From Cololabis saira (taxonomy: Eukaryota; Chordata; Actinopteri; Beloniformes; Belonidae), in contig NC_084599.1 in NCBI RefSeq assembly GCF_033807715.1, positions 27,564,125 to 27,628,124 on the forward strand: DNA of 64,000 nt. The letters are read 5' to 3'. A model generated the notes under the pieces. It was not told the DNA's origin, ran no database searches, and saw only the letters and a program-made list of their open reading frames with translations. Positions 25,501-37,915 of this stretch are shown here, one piece after another (position 1 is the stretch's first letter; every line of letters begins with the position of its first letter). The translations under genes and the position numbers were made by a program.

Positions 25501-28467
25501 CACTCCACAAACCAAACACTCTTTCATGAGCCAACTGTCCACCGTGAACGCACTTCAGGAAAGACCCGTTCTCTCTCCCTCGCTCCCTCGCTCCCGTCCT
25601 CTCTCTAACCCACACCTGCTCTTGTTTCACTGTGTTTTATTAATATTTCATCCATTCTGTGCCCTGGACTCACCTCCTCCTCTAAAATTAACAGAGCGGA
25701 ATAAGCATTCAACCCTCTGACTCTACAGAGGCCTGTATTTGCACTACAAATACATACGAGAGGAAAGAAACTGACCATCACCTAATCAATGCCAAAAGAA
25801 TAAATAAAATGATGCACAAACCAAATAAAAGCACCTCATTGGAATATTGGGAAAGAAGAGTTCTGTGCTTTCCTTTTTGACAAGTTATAAAGTTATCTTT
25901 CAGAGTTTCAGTGGGTCACAAAAACAATAAAAAAGAGGTCATGAAATAAACCAATAAAGCCAAAGAGGATTGAAACAAGTCACGACACATTCTAACGCCA
26001 TTTCACAGTTTGATGCATCATTCAGGAGGATTCAGAATCCAATTAAATCATTGAGAATGCCATTAAAATTCACCATAACTTACTCCGTCAGACAGAATGC
26101 AGACAGTCTGATCAAAAAGGTAGGCAGCCCTGCTCATGTGTGTTTTGGTAGCGGCGGCGTGTCCTCCGAGCCCGACCGCAGCAGGGCTGCTTCGTGACAT
26201 GGCCGCAATCCATCTTCAATCCATTTCCAATCAGCAAATGAAAAGCTACACGTCGCTTGCTCTGACCTAAAGCCAGTTTTTGCAAATATATGAATATTAA
26301 TTCATCACATTTACCACATCTTCCAAAGAGAAGATCTGGGTGGACATAGAGCTGAAATGAAGAAATATACAAACAGTAAGGGGAAATTAGGTGTACGTTT
26401 GCGCCACAGAGCGTATCCACAGAGCGAGTACACAAAAGTGAGCTCAAACTTAAGAATGTCTGCCTCAAAAGCTACTCCACCTGACACAAAGACAGAGTTT
26501 GGGCTTTAGTTTTTGTTCTTTTTGGATGAAAAAGGGAAACTTGAACATTAAATTAGAATTAATCAATCCCTTGGATTCCTCAAGAAGACACCCTGGATGG
26601 CTTAAGACTCCAGCTGACTAAAGGACGAATGCTCAGAATCCCAGAGGTGACTCTGCCTCACCTCTTACACGGCAAAACACTCACTGAAAGGAAGAAAATA
26701 GGATATGTTGGAAAAGAAAACAAAACATCTCCAGAGTACGCTGCCTTTGTTGTCGGCCCCTCTGCGAGGAGCTTTTTAGAGGATTGCGTTGAAGTCTTTG
26801 TGGAGCCAGATGGCCCCCCGATCTTAGGTATTCAGCTGCAGCAGTGAAGTCAGCGCCAACGAGGTGTCACGGTCGATGCTGAACGCACCCAGCCGTTGCC
26901 CGTGCACGTGCAGAAATGCAGCAGAAACAACAGATTAAGTTTTGTCATTGTTACGGATAAGTTAAGAAAAAAGATTACTGGGATCCAGTTTATGGATAAG
27001 ACAACATGCTTGTATGAACAAACGTCCTGGCGTGTGCACATATTTCTGTGGATATTAGTGGATGAAAAGTGCATTTCTGCTGCATGTATGCATGTCTCTA
27101 ACAGTTCAGAAACACCCACATGAGGGGGTGTGTGTGGAGAACAGTGTGCTGTTAATAATTTCATTTCAACACCGAGCAGATCCCCCATGCTGTCGTGGTA
27201 AATGAGTTTTCACAGAGGAAGCTTTACGGCGCCATACGAGGGTGGACTGACCGGTGGCTCTGCATATTGCCCACATAGATGGCTGTACACTTTTCCATCA
27301 AGACTGCGTGTATAATTACCGCCTCATGGTGTTACTCGTGTTTTTTGTACTGTCAGAGTGTTGGACTAATGATCAAGCCATGCATGTTTGCTCAAAGTTA
27401 TGTTAATGTGTGTTTGGGTTTCATTTCATGTCATTATTTACTCATTCTTGCTTTTAATTCACATGTTACACACAAGCCTTCCCCATACATGGAATTTCCA
27501 ACGCTGCGATACATCTATACCTGTGGTTTTATTTATTCGTTCATCTATTTATTTACTTCAGCATTTCTTTCTGCAGGTGCGTTTGAGTCCATGTGCATGC
27601 AACTACCCTTTCTTTCATGTTTGTGCCACAATTTTCTGGCCGAGTCACCCGTCATTCGAATTTTCCAATCTCTCCAAATCCCAGATCACATCCCCTCTGT
27701 TTACTTGGAAACGTGTCCCGTGTGCCTTGTCCTATATCTCACAATCCTTCGCCAGGTTCCAGGGGCCAGTGTTCAACCACAGCTCAGCTCACCTTCTCTA
27801 CATTGCCAATCATTTCCATCACTATCCCATAAACTCACAACAACCTGAGGTCGCTTTACATTTCTCATGCTGCTGATTTCTTTTATTCCCAGTTCTAATT
27901 GCATTTTCTCACTACACTACTCACTTTTATTTTGCCATTCTCAGATTTCTGCATTTTCATGACTAAGTTTGCATATTTCTCTTCTATCCCTGAGTACATT
28001 TACATGCACTAAACAGAAAGTCGAATTGTTGCCTTAATCTGACCGATATTGAAGTTTCAAAAGGCATGTACACACTTTAGCCGGGCTGTAGTCGAACCGA
28101 ACTGAAGCTCTTGAGATCGAGCTGTTAGTGCCAGATAATGCGATCGTATTTCGAGTTATTCCGGCATGCATCCCACGCTTAGCCGTGCTAGGGATTGCCC
28201 CAGGACTCCCACTTCCAGAAGTGACGACACCGCCAAAGCCGGAATATCAACACAGTAGAAGAAGAAGAAGAAGAAGACAAACAACAAAGAACAACAAGAA
28301 CCGGAAGAACGCCAACGCAAAACTGTCACCTGTGGTGCCACCTAGCATCGCAGAGTCGAACACACCTCACTCAATAATCGATAGTTTTCTCACGCATGTA
28401 TACTTGGATTTCCCAGAAACTCTACTTTAATCCTTAGCTACATTGTTGCCAATAGCTTCATTTAGAT

Positions 28468-29226
28468 TAGTGCTGGGCGGTATGACCAAAAATTTATATC
28501 ACGGTATTTTTCAAAATTATATCGGTTTCACGGTATATCACGGTATTTTTTTTTTCATGCACAACTGGGTGTTAACCACATTTTCTAATGATTTGGAAAG
28601 GAAGTGCTGCAGTAAATTGGCTTAGAATGGCCTATTTTACTGTCATGAGGAGGATGCATAAATCAAATAAATTTGATTTAGGCATGCTTTTCAAAGAAAA
28701 AAATCTTTTACAAAATTACAAAGTAGAAAATATTTATTGAACATAAAAAAACTGAACATTTTTTAATTTCCCAGCATTATGTTGTTTTGGTTCCACCTCC
28801 TGGTGAATGTTAGGTAAAATTCTTATGTGGTTACTTTTTGGTTGGCCAACGATTTATGTTTGTGGTGCGCAACTGTTACGGGAGCGGCCAGTCTATTTCC
28901 TTATATTACAACGCCGTTATTAATTGTTCGTTTTTTTCCCCACTTATTCCACCGAACACCGAAAGTGTTTTTTTGCCATTTTCGGCCGAACAATTTCGGT
29001 TACCGAACAATCGGTGCATCACTACTGCTAAACAGTCCCCTCACAAACAGTGTCCAGCGGCACTATGTTCCGCCACGCGGCGCTACGTTCCGCCACGCCG
29101 CGCGGCGTTCCCAACGTTGTGTACGCTACTGTACATACTCACCGGTATTACGGTATATGAAAAATTCATATCATGAGAAAAATAAACACCGGTATTCGGT
29201 ATGAACCGGTATACCCCCCAGCACTA
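28468..29226. mobile_element. Non-autonomous hAT-type element with 8-bp target duplication
   Basis: The ends are inverted: TAGTGCTGGGCGGTAT on the left and the complement of TAGTGCTGGGGGGTAT on the right. It is flanked on both sides by ATTTAGAT (28460-28467 and 29227-29234), a perfect 8-bp direct repeat as made by hAT transposases. Subterminal regions are rich in ACGGTAT and CCGGTAT repeats. The interior has no transposase frame. It is 759 bp and contains an embedded fragment of a second hAT-like end at about 28940-29024. Confidence 0.88.
28940..29024. mobile_element. Embedded hAT-like terminal fragment
   Basis: This stretch ends ...TCGGTGCATCACTA at 29024. Its complement begins TAGTGATGCACCGATTG and continues with CCGAA/TTCGG repeats, a terminus seen in other hAT elements. 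No matching left end and no 8-bp duplication were found, so it is a truncated copy or an ancestral part of the enclosing element. Confidence 0.45.
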
Positions 29227-30289
29227 ATTTAGATGTCCATGTAACCACACTGAATGTCTCCATTTTGATTAAGCTTCTTTCCCAGATTCCTTCCAAATAT
29301 CGATGCGTGAACCCCAACCTCATTAAAGATAGAAAACAGAGGAACGTTCTTCTTTTCATAAGACACTTGCGTTTTAAATTCAGCCCCATCATCACACTCT
29401 CATCTCTCCCTCAGCGGGTCTTGCCTTGGCAGGAGAGCTGCAATCGTCCTCCGGGCTCTAGAGGAAAGCTTGTCGAGATGATTCCAATAGCATTTAATTT
29501 TTTTCCCTCTTTGCGTAGACTGATCTAGAGTTGTTCTGTGCTCTTCCTGAAGGCACGTTCACAAGCCCAAACTTGTAGTGAATGATAGTATTAGTGTGCT
29601 TGTTCCCTCCTGTTCAGTTGAAGTGCTTGTCCATCATATCAATGCAAGGACCTTTCCAAACCAGGCTTTTAGAGAGCTCCATAAACAAACTGGACTCTCT
29701 TTTGTTGGTCTTGTGGAAGGCATTTGCATCTGCGGTGAGATGGAGGTGCATGTTCACGTTAAATTTTAAAATTATTCATAATGATATTCTTGTAGACACA
29801 TTCGGAAGATTATGGCATGCTTATGCTTCTAAACCGTCAGAACTGCATTTGACACAGTTACCCCGGTGTGCTCATCATTCACACCGCATTCGCATTAAAG
29901 GCTTTCGTTCAGGTTTTACTTGTCTGAGTTTTCACGCGTTTTAAACACATTCACATTCTCTAACACCAGCTCCTGATCACTAACAGCTTGGATAACTGTA
30001 AGCCTTTTGAATTGTAATGAAGATTACGCTAAAGTAACAATCTTTGGACCAAGTGGTTTCTTCTTAGCCTCTCATCTGGGTCGCTATATGAAACTATGCA
30101 TGAGAAAAGCTGGAGGTTAAAAACTGAGGCTTTTATTGTTTGACAACTTTGAAAGGATGGTACACGGTCTTTTTAACTGAACCATTGGAACGGTCTGGGT
30201 GCTGTTCGCCAGGCGTCCCTTTAACACCTACAGCTGGTCCATCATTCTGCAAACCTCTGCAGTAGCTCTGCTTTGTGATTTATTCCAAA

Positions 30290-30672
30290 GGTTTTGCTGT
30301 AAATGTCGAAGCGTTTCATAAGTTAGCTCCTTTGTATCTTTTCAACCTATCGTAGCCACTCAAGGCTTTCCAGCTACCTCAGATCTTCCGAGAGGTTTCT
30401 CTGAGACCCGAGGAGGCAATGACGCCTAAATGAAGGAACCGCCTGCCCCTGGAGGTGAGGAGGACTCCAATCATGCCCAACCTAAAGTTTCCACTCAAAA
30501 CACATTCATTGGCTTTTAATTCTGTGTTTATTGATTAATAACTAATTCTAAAGCTTCCCTCTTTTATTGACAATTGTACTGCCCTCATTTTCTTTATGTG
30601 TAAATTACCACTCTTTGCTCAATGCCCGTTGTTTTAAATGTGTTTTACAATAAACCAGACTTGATTTGACCT
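30290..30672 (+). repeat. Probable LINE 3' tail remnant
   Basis: Ends with AATGTGTTTTACAATAAACC followed by AGACTTGATTTGACCTGATT, resembling the GTGCTTTATAAATAAACTTG-type end of fish non-LTR elements. The upstream part is diverged and boundaries are approximate. Confidence 0.4.
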
Positions 30673-32807
30673 GATTAAATAGCACTTAATGGTTTCATCT
30701 ATAGGTTTCTATTCAGAATCTCTCTAAAAATAACTTTCAGTCAAAACAAAATGCTACATTTAAGCTACTGTCAGGGAAGATTGACCAAATCGAGTTAGAA
30801 AACATCATGTTTCATGTTTTTGCTCCGTTAATCCAGGATTTTCTGTTATGGAGGCTTACCCAAGGGTAGCATCTTCTAATATTACTCAGAGATTACTCTC
30901 AATAAATCCTGTTTAGTCCAAGAAACGTGTATGTGATTGACAGCACCGTGCGTAGTCACAAAGGTATATTTTTTTGAGCATTTAAGTGAACATGTCAATC
31001 CATATTTAATCAAGCCAGCTGTGTGAAACCTGGGTAATCTCTGCATCGGCACAACCTGGGGAGCTTTCTGGCACCCCATCATCTTAAATATCTGCCAGAT
31101 CTCTGCTTTTGTTCAAATTATTGCAACCTTTTTACCAAAACCATCTCTTAAATACAGTTATTTGACATATTTTTCCCTTTGTTTCAAATCTGAATATTCA
31201 GAAGCAAAGAGCTCCCTCCCCTCAAACGAGGGAAACTATGCGGCTGGTTTCCCATAATGCTGCAGAAAGGCTACACTCAGGGCTGTAGAAAGCTTCTGGA
31301 TTTGAGTAAATTGCTCTGCATTATGTTGTGTGTCCATCAGTAGCAAAACTCCTAGAGCTCAGCTCCAAATTGAACGGCACCAAAGCCGGGCTCCAGTTAA
31401 AAATTACTAAATAATCAACAAATCAGAACCCCCAAATACACGCTTCATTATCGTTACAAATAAAATCTGATTAAGGGGACTTGACATTGAATGTTTATCT
31501 TTCTTTGATAAATGACCTCCCACCCAGATTGTTCTCCAGTTTGCTCTCAAATCCGTTTCTCCTGTTTCACGAGTGATTAATATAATAGTGACTGCACACC
31601 TGAGGCCCTCGCACCCCTGTCAGCGATCCCTGTGTCTGCCTCTAACAACGACAAAAGCCAGGACGCTGGTGCCAAGCTGCCAGTTTGTGGTTGAGCATCC
31701 TCACCACACAAATACTGCCCACTGCACTGCCGGTGAATCTGACAGCCAGAAAACCCTCGCCGGTGTGCTGCCAGGCAGCCAGCCAGCAGTAACTCAGCAT
31801 CATCCAGCCCTGGAAACAAGGCAGATGGCAGCAGGAGAGAGCAGAGGAGAAAAGGCAGAGAAAGGTAGAATAACTAAAGAAGGTACGCGCGCTTGCCTGC
31901 GATACCGTCCTCCGTGACCTCTGAGCTTCCCAAGCTCATCTACATCCGATTTCAACTACGGATCTCACACAGTTTTGTTACTTTACACCTGTTTTGCTGT
32001 GCGCGTTGGTTCGTGCAAACATCTCGCGGCACGTCAGCTGCTGTAAGCGTGATTGTCTGCGGATCGCCTCGTCAATCTACCGCATTCACGGACACTTTGA
32101 ATCGTCAGTGAGAGGTTCAGCCAGCGCGTGAATGACAGTTGATTAGGCCCATCAGACTGATGCGCAATCAATGTCCATCTGTGAACGAGAGTGCTGCAGG
32201 CTCCGTCAAGAACCATCAAAAATGCCTCCCCAAAACAACCACGCTCATTTTTACAAACATCAATATGGCTTCTCTGAAATGGTTGGTGTGAACGTCTGAT
32301 TCTCGTTTCTTTAGTGCTCGGTGAGTGAGAGCTTTACAGAACATAGCTAGAACAAGCCCATCTGGAAATAAGCCTGATGTTCCTAAATCTACACAAATTG
32401 TCTTATATTGAGCAAATATACTCTGCCAATGGGGTAAGTTAAATTATTTACAGGGATTCTTAAAATTAGCAAAAATATTCTTGCAAGTACACTAATTTTC
32501 TTCAATAAAGGCTTTTTTTATCTATGCAATTCCTTTTTGTAGTGTAACAAGATGTAATTTGTGTGATTATAGTATAAAAATGTCAAATCAGGGACATTTT
32601 AATTGCAGATTAAATTACTGATTTTTTTATGAAAGAAAGTAAAAACTGATGTCTGACAGAAAAACATTTATTTTTCCTAATCAGAATTAAATCCTATCAA
32701 CGAACCAGCTAACCGGGTTTGACATCTAAAGTCAAAAGGACCTTCTAGAAAAAGAGCAGTTATAAAAGTAAAGTTGTCCGTCCGGCCGGTTGGAGGGAAA
32801 ATAATGA

Positions 32808-32838
32808 ATGATATGGATGCTGACTTCATCCATATCAT
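32808..32838. repeat. Perfect 12-bp inverted repeat near a splice donor
   Basis: The arms ATGATATGGATG (32808-32819) and CATCCATATCAT (32827-32838) have a 7-base loop. The hairpin lies about 50 bases into the intron downstream of the second Ig1 exon. Confidence 0.85.
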
Positions 32839-32890
32839 GATTCGTTTGTAGTTCCTACTCAGGAGAACCATTTCACCACCTGAGACTCAC

Positions 32891-33032
32891 CTCGGATGAT
32901 GGACAGCTTGGCGTTGACGGTGATCTCGCCCTCGCTGTTCTCTGCTACACATTCGTAGATGTTCTCATCGCGCGGGGCTCGGAGAGGCTGGATTCTGAGC
33001 ACGGCGCCGGCACCCTCATCAAACTCAATGGT
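32891..33032 (-). CDS. ptprs: PTPRS coding exon 3: Ig domain 1, second half
   Basis: The exon is 142 nt, phase 0 to phase 1, with acceptor CTCCACAG and donor CGAG|GTGAGT. It encodes residues 82-128 plus one base, starting TIEFDE, with [13 protein letters not shown], then [13 protein letters not shown] and KLSIIR. The YEC cysteine (about Cys109) would pair with Cys56 of the previous exon to close the Ig1 disulfide. Arginines in [10 protein letters not shown] (about 99 and 102) match the arginines that help the lysine loop bind glycosaminoglycans in this family. The last codon is split, and joining to the next exon gives R-E-D, matching the family. The exon is GC-rich against its AT-rich flanks. 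Confidence 0.96.
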
Positions 33033-33577
33033 CTGTGGAGTGAAACACGGGGAACAAAGTCAGGATAAACAAGTCCGAGATCTCCGTCCAAATACCACCG
33101 CTTTTAAACTTCGCAGCCGGTTCACAAACCATTTTGCTCGAGACGCAAAGATCAACATCCAGCGTACGCCTTATTTATTTTGTAAGGTTACTGAGAAATT
33201 CTTTTGCGTTCCATCATTCATATTGGAGGCTGGGCAGGCATGTGCATGTTTTGGGTCTTTTGCAGCCTGAGGTCCTTTGAAAAGAGCTAAACAAACACTC
33301 TCTGTCTACACAGTGCGCGTTTTGTGTTTCCATCCGATTTATATCTGTAATTATGCCCTTTGTTCTCCGTGAACCCTTTTGTTTTTGAGCCTTGTTCAAA
33401 AAGCCTCTTAAAAACAAAAAGAGGAAGATAAACATCAAGCTCGCTGAGTAAAGCTTATAGTGGTTATAGTGGAAATAAAAAATACAAGTACATCTAAGAA
33501 GAATACAGTTAGCAAATACTTACACAAGCCACACTAACAGTTTTAACACCATCTGCAACTGGTCAGATGGCTCAATT

Positions 33578-33728
33578 ATCCATCCATCCATCCATCCATC
33601 CATCCATCCATCCATCCATCCATCCATCCATCCATCCATCCATCCATCCATCCATCCAACCATCCATCCATCCATCCATCCATCCATCCATCCATCCATC
33701 CATCCATCCATCCATCCATCCATCCATC
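33578..33728. repeat. (ATCC)n microsatellite, 151 bp
   Basis: About 37.75 tetranucleotide units, with a single T-to-A change at 33659. In the PTPRS pre-mRNA sense it is a GGAU repeat. Open frames through it are artefacts. Confidence 0.97.
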
Positions 33729-33863
33729 AGACTTTTGTGTCCCGAGTACCAAAAACAATTATCCAGTGATTTTCAAACCTTGTTGGATTTTTAGCAAACT
33801 TAATATACAAAAACTGTATACTTAAATCAATGACTAAATAAAAATGATTCAGGCAAATACAGT

Positions 33864-33886
33864 AAAATAAATAAATAAATAAATAA
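33864..33886. repeat. AAAT microsatellite
   Basis: About five AAAT units. Confidence 0.9.
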
Positions 33887-33934
33887 GAACCCTCAAATGT
33901 TGTTGTTGTTGCCATAAACACCCCGAGACCACCG

Positions 33935-34088
33935 TCACGCACTGATATGTCCTGGTTATTTAGAACATTTAGACATGATTAATACCAATATGTCATGTTT
34001 TTTTTTTTTTATTGTTAGTCCATTTTTGTGATTATTGGGGGTCAAAATTGAAATCATGATTAAAATCTGATTGATTGCGCAGCCCGAG
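33935..34088. mobile_element. Decayed hAT-like right end
   Basis: The segment ends ATTGATTGCGCAGCCCGA; its complement begins TCGGGCTGCGCAATCAATCA and continues TTTTAATCATGATTTC. This resembles a common fish hAT terminus (TAGGGCTG.. followed by AATTAATCG/ATTTTAATCGTGATT). No partner end or clear target duplication is visible, so it is a truncated or old copy. Confidence 0.45.
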
Positions 34089-35031
34089 CCACTGGTCACC
34101 ATTTAAACACCCTTGTTTGATATATTTTTCAATCAGCACATCATCAAAAGCCCTTAATCTTGCGCCAACCTGCTAACCATACCTTAAAGACTAGAATTTA
34201 ACCAATGGCAGTTTTGAACTAATTACTCCTTCCTTTTAATATAGACCATCATTTCCCAAGCCCATTTCTTTTTGCTCTATATTTGGATGGATGTGTCAGT
34301 GAAGATGGTCAGCCTGTCAGTCTCTCAGTATATCTAATATTCCAGCATCCGTCCTTCCCCGGGGAAGCTTCCACCATCGCGGCGAAGGACTAACTGCTGC
34401 AGTCTCTCAGCAGAGCATGACTTTGAGACACAAGTACGAGTCTTCAGCAGTCCTGCTGTTCTACTGCTGCACATCTCAGGGCTGAGTTGCTAATTAGGCT
34501 AAAATCACTGCAGAGCATGGCATCATGATCAATATCAAAGCAGCTGTCTCGAGGGTAGAGCAGATTTTTTTTTTAAAAAGAAAGAAAAAAGAAAACAGAA
34601 CCACTTCAAAACCCCTTTACAGTTTTTTTCATTTCATGCTAAACGGAAGAGGAGAGGGCGTCCGTTCAAGAGGGCTCCTCCGTGCCCTTGGCTTTGTTTC
34701 CCCACTTAGCATGCAGCGCAGAAGCAGCTTTCTTTTTCTTTTTTCGTCCTCGGCGGGGATGCTGATCTCCCCCTGTTGAGGTTGTTGTCATTTTTTGTGT
34801 TTTTCAGTGCCCTCCCCCACGGTTGCGGCTGTTGGTGTGCGAGTGTGTAAGTGCATCTGCGCACACTGTCGCCGCCGTCATCGTTAACTAAGGCACGTTT
34901 TTTTTAATTAAGAGACACTGAGCATCAATCAAGACTTTTAGAGATGCCATCTGGGATGCCTGCCGAGAAGGAAACAAACATCATGAATAACGCAGAGCCA
35001 CATTCGCTCAGACACGGTCGCATGCCGGTTT

Positions 35032-35049
35032 AAAAAAAAAAAAAAAAAA
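35032..35049. repeat. Poly-A tract
   Basis: A run of 18 A. Confidence 0.93.
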
Positions 35050-35742
35050 GATACAAAAATAAAAACACACTGGGAAAAAGTGTGACGGCGGCGCAGTCAG
35101 TCATGTGCAGAAAGGACGGAGCTGCAAGTACGGGAGGGCTCTGCATTTCATTCCAGAGGAGCTGTAGCTAATGGCGGACGTGAAAATTGTTTATCGGTTA
35201 GAGAGGTCAGTAAGTGAGAAGTCTGCGGGCTACTGTCCACAACAATTTGCAAAAATTGCTTGTGAGAAAAGCTAATAAAATTGCCCTTTTGAAGGCGGCT
35301 GTGAAAGACCCTCAGCTGCAAAGATACTGCTCGCAAGGCTAGCGTGGTCTTGGAGGGGTATTGGAAACAGCATAATTGGGGGAAATAAAGGTTTGTTATG
35401 TGGGTTCTGACACCATTTGAGAGTCATCCATCTGTGACTTCCCTTATTAAGCCTCATGACACATGTTAACACGGGCACAGGATTATAAAATGGTTAGTGC
35501 AGCTGAATGTCAAACAGCCAAACTATCACTTTATATCAAGTTGTACAATTATTGTAATGCATTTTAGGCATGTATCGAGACATTTTATAGCACTTTCCAC
35601 AACAATAACTTACCGTATGTGAAACTTACAGTTGGAATTTGAAATCTTGTATTTTATGAGATGGAAATAACATGAATATTGTGTCTGCAAACATTGGGTT
35701 ATCGTTACAGTGCAGCAATGAGCGGCAGGTTTACAAACTCAC

Positions 35743-35888
35743 CTCTATTCTCTGCGAATTCACCTTTTTCCCTTTCTTGTTCCAACTAACCCTCGGTTTG
35801 GGGTCGCCCGTCGCCTGGCAGACAAATGAGACGACGCCCCCTGAGACACCAATCTGGTCGACAGGAACTTTAGTGAACCGCGGTGGTG
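35743..35888 (-). CDS. ptprs: PTPRS coding exon 2: Ig domain 1, first half, with glycosaminoglycan-binding lysines
   Basis: The exon is 146 nt, phase 1 to phase 0, with acceptor TTGCACCCCAG and donor GAG|GTGAGT. It encodes residues 33-81 of the precursor. Visible landmarks are PPRF at the mature N terminus, DQIGVSGG, the first Ig cysteine ([11 protein letters not shown], about Cys56), the core Trp (about Trp68), and the basic loop [11 protein letters not shown]. In the family, four lysines of KKGKK (here about 70, 71, 73 and 74) bind heparan and chondroitin sulfate chains and set receptor clustering; all four are present. Differences from the mammalian form I recall are conservative, for example RIE in place of RFE at the 3' end. 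Mature Ig1 is completed by the next exon 2.7 kb downstream. Confidence 0.95.
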
Positions 35889-37639
35889 CTGGGGTGCAAG
35901 GAGAAAAAAAACAGTGTTAGTTCGTGCCATAAGAAAAATGTTCCACTGCTGGTACTAACTCAGTTCCTTTAATTACATTTCTGAAAGGACACACTTCTAA
36001 ATGCCAACTCAGTGCATGTTCACGCATCCACACAGACACTTCCTGTGTCAGTCGTTATCTCATTTTCCTTTTGCACTTCACAGATGCATAAACTCTCAAA
36101 ACTTCAGCGTGCTGCATTTCTGCAAATTTATAAAATTGTGCGCCAAAGTGTCGATGATTAGAAGCTTAAGGATATCACTCCACAGGGAAATAATCTACAG
36201 ACAAGGATACCGGTGCAAAAGCAAAGGCCACAAAAAAAAAACATTCAAATCATTGCCTCGTGAGATTCTTTTTAATTTGTGAATTTACCACAATCTCAAA
36301 TACCAGACATTTGTTATGAACATATATACCACCAAGGCATTCGATTTAACAGTCAATCAAAAGTTTGACTCATGTCAGGGTTTTAGTGAATTCAGACAAC
36401 AAGTCGGATAGAAGAGGAGAGAAAGAGAGGGAAAACGGAGTCGCCTGGGAGACTTGTTAACTCTGAATCATACAGATATACGAGGACGATCAAACGGCCA
36501 GCGCGTAACTTCAAATTAATAATTAAGGGATGATGGGCCCGCACCAGTCTCCAGGCGCTGCTAAACACATATGAAGGAAAGTTCCTGCATTCATTATTGG
36601 GTGAAGAGGGAGACGGAGCAGAAGAATCAGGCAGAGGTTTGTTTGAAACGCGGCGGAGGGAAAGGAGGAGGAGTACACCGCCTTGGGAAAGCAGAAATAC
36701 CACAAAGTTCAACTCGCTGCCTCCAAATGTTAATACAAACGTTTCTGATTCAAATATGCACAAACTAAATAACCGATGGCTAAGTGACCCCTTAAATCCT
36801 CACGTCCTGTGAGATGTCATTTATACTAGTAATCTTCCAGATCCTGCACTGTGGCCACAGAGTCTAAGGGATCTCAAGATAGTTTTCACGATGTCCCCCA
36901 AACCTGGCGATCTTTAGTTTCCATGTCGGTTCATCCAAAAACCATCTTATGAAAGAAACATTTCCTCGTCCTCTGACGTGCTTAAATGTCACCTGTGAGG
37001 AAAATGCTATGAACTTCAAATATACCGCTGGATATTCCTCCCATTGAGATAAACAGCTCACCTGAAGACAAAAAAAATCAATCAATCAATTGATTTATTT
37101 GTCAATTATTAGCCATCTTTAGATACTTTCACAGATAATTTATTTATTTAACCTACTTTTAATACAAATAAAACTCAAACCTATGTCTGAACGGAGGTTA
37201 AGTGGCACACTTTTCTGAAATTGGAGCAGGAAGCAGGAAATTTGGACACAGGTATGAAGAAAAAGACGAGGTGCAGTTGTCTTCAACTTGTAATAGAAAA
37301 AAATCCGAACATTTTAAAAGCAAATCAAGGTCAAATACTTTTCTGATGTGATAATGAACTTTCCTTCTCTGAAACCACTATTTGACCATGTCAGAAAAAA
37401 AGGTTTCGATGGCTTTGAACTTTTTGAATTTTAATAAAAATAACTTATTCAGAGTAAGATTTATCTCCTAACGGCACAGTTTGCCGTTAGCCTGCTCTGT
37501 TCTAGCGGTTGACATGGAGACGTCCCCCCATCCCCTGGAGTCGCTCTCGGGTGAACGCTGGCGCTCAGACGAGCACATTTCCTCAATCAACTTTATGTGC
37601 AAATAAAACAGGCTCCATAGGTGCGTTTTTAAGTCTACG

Positions 37640-37915
37640 TTTGAAACCCATTTTTATGCCTCGACTTTTCAGTATCATTTCCTTTTAGAATTGTTGCCTT
37701 TACAATTTAAATAGTCATTGTTGTTTGCTGTTATTATGCTTTTATTTTTGTTTTATTTTGCTTATTTTATTGTTGATTTGGGTGTTTTTTTAATCTGCTT
37801 TAGCCCGTACTGCACTGCAAGTCTATATGAGGGTGTTTTTATTACTTACTGCAATGGCATGTATATATTGTCACTGTTTTAACTCTACTGTACAGCACTT
37901 TGGTCAATTGCAGTT
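37640..37915 (+). repeat. Probable LINE 3' tail remnant
   Basis: AT-rich sequence ending CTGTACAGCACTTTGGTCAA, a phrase typical of the 3' ends of fish L2-like retrotransposons. No reverse transcriptase sequence precedes it. Boundaries are approximate. Confidence 0.4.

Larger units (their letters stand above)
27999..29250. mobile_element. Degenerate fish DNA transposon interrupted by the hAT element (tentative)
   Basis: The left side has ACATTTACATGCACT, and right of the hAT insertion is ATGTCCATGTAACCACACTG, roughly its inverted complement (shared core TTACATG). Inside is an (AAG) stretch at about 28258-28276. The inverted ends are imperfect and no target duplication was identified. Family not assigned. 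Confidence 0.3.
13940..32890 (-). other. ptprs: PTPRS 19-kb intron between Ig1 and Ig2
   Basis: The largest intron fully contained in the window, 18.95 kb, from GTGAGTCT at 32890 to CTGTCACAG at 13940. It holds a tandem 13-bp duplication (17193-17218), a GT run (21181-21199), a TAA/ATT microsatellite (22407-22510), a degenerate fish transposon with ends near 27999 and 29250, a hAT miniature element inserted inside it (28468-29226), a probable retrotransposon tail (30290-30672) and a short perfect inverted repeat at 32808-32838 just inside the donor. The long stretches 14000-21000 and 23000-27900 show no recognised gene or repeat; open frames there are short and lack family features. Confidence 0.75.
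33033..35742 (-). other. ptprs: PTPRS intron within Ig1
   Basis: The intron is 2.7 kb, from GTGAGTTT at 35742 to CTCCACAG at 33033, splitting Ig1 in phase 0. It contains the (ATCC)n microsatellite, a short AAAT repeat, a decayed hAT end at about 33935-34088 and a poly-A tract at 35032-35049. Confidence 0.8.

Noticed and set aside
27279..27876. Long overlapping plus-strand frames (189 and 162 codons)
   Set aside because: Two frames are open at once in pyrimidine-rich DNA with no family features, which points to base composition.
33520..33794. Open frames rich in Trp-Met-Asp-Gly or Ile-His-Pro-Ser
   Set aside because: They are readings of the ATCC tetranucleotide repeat.
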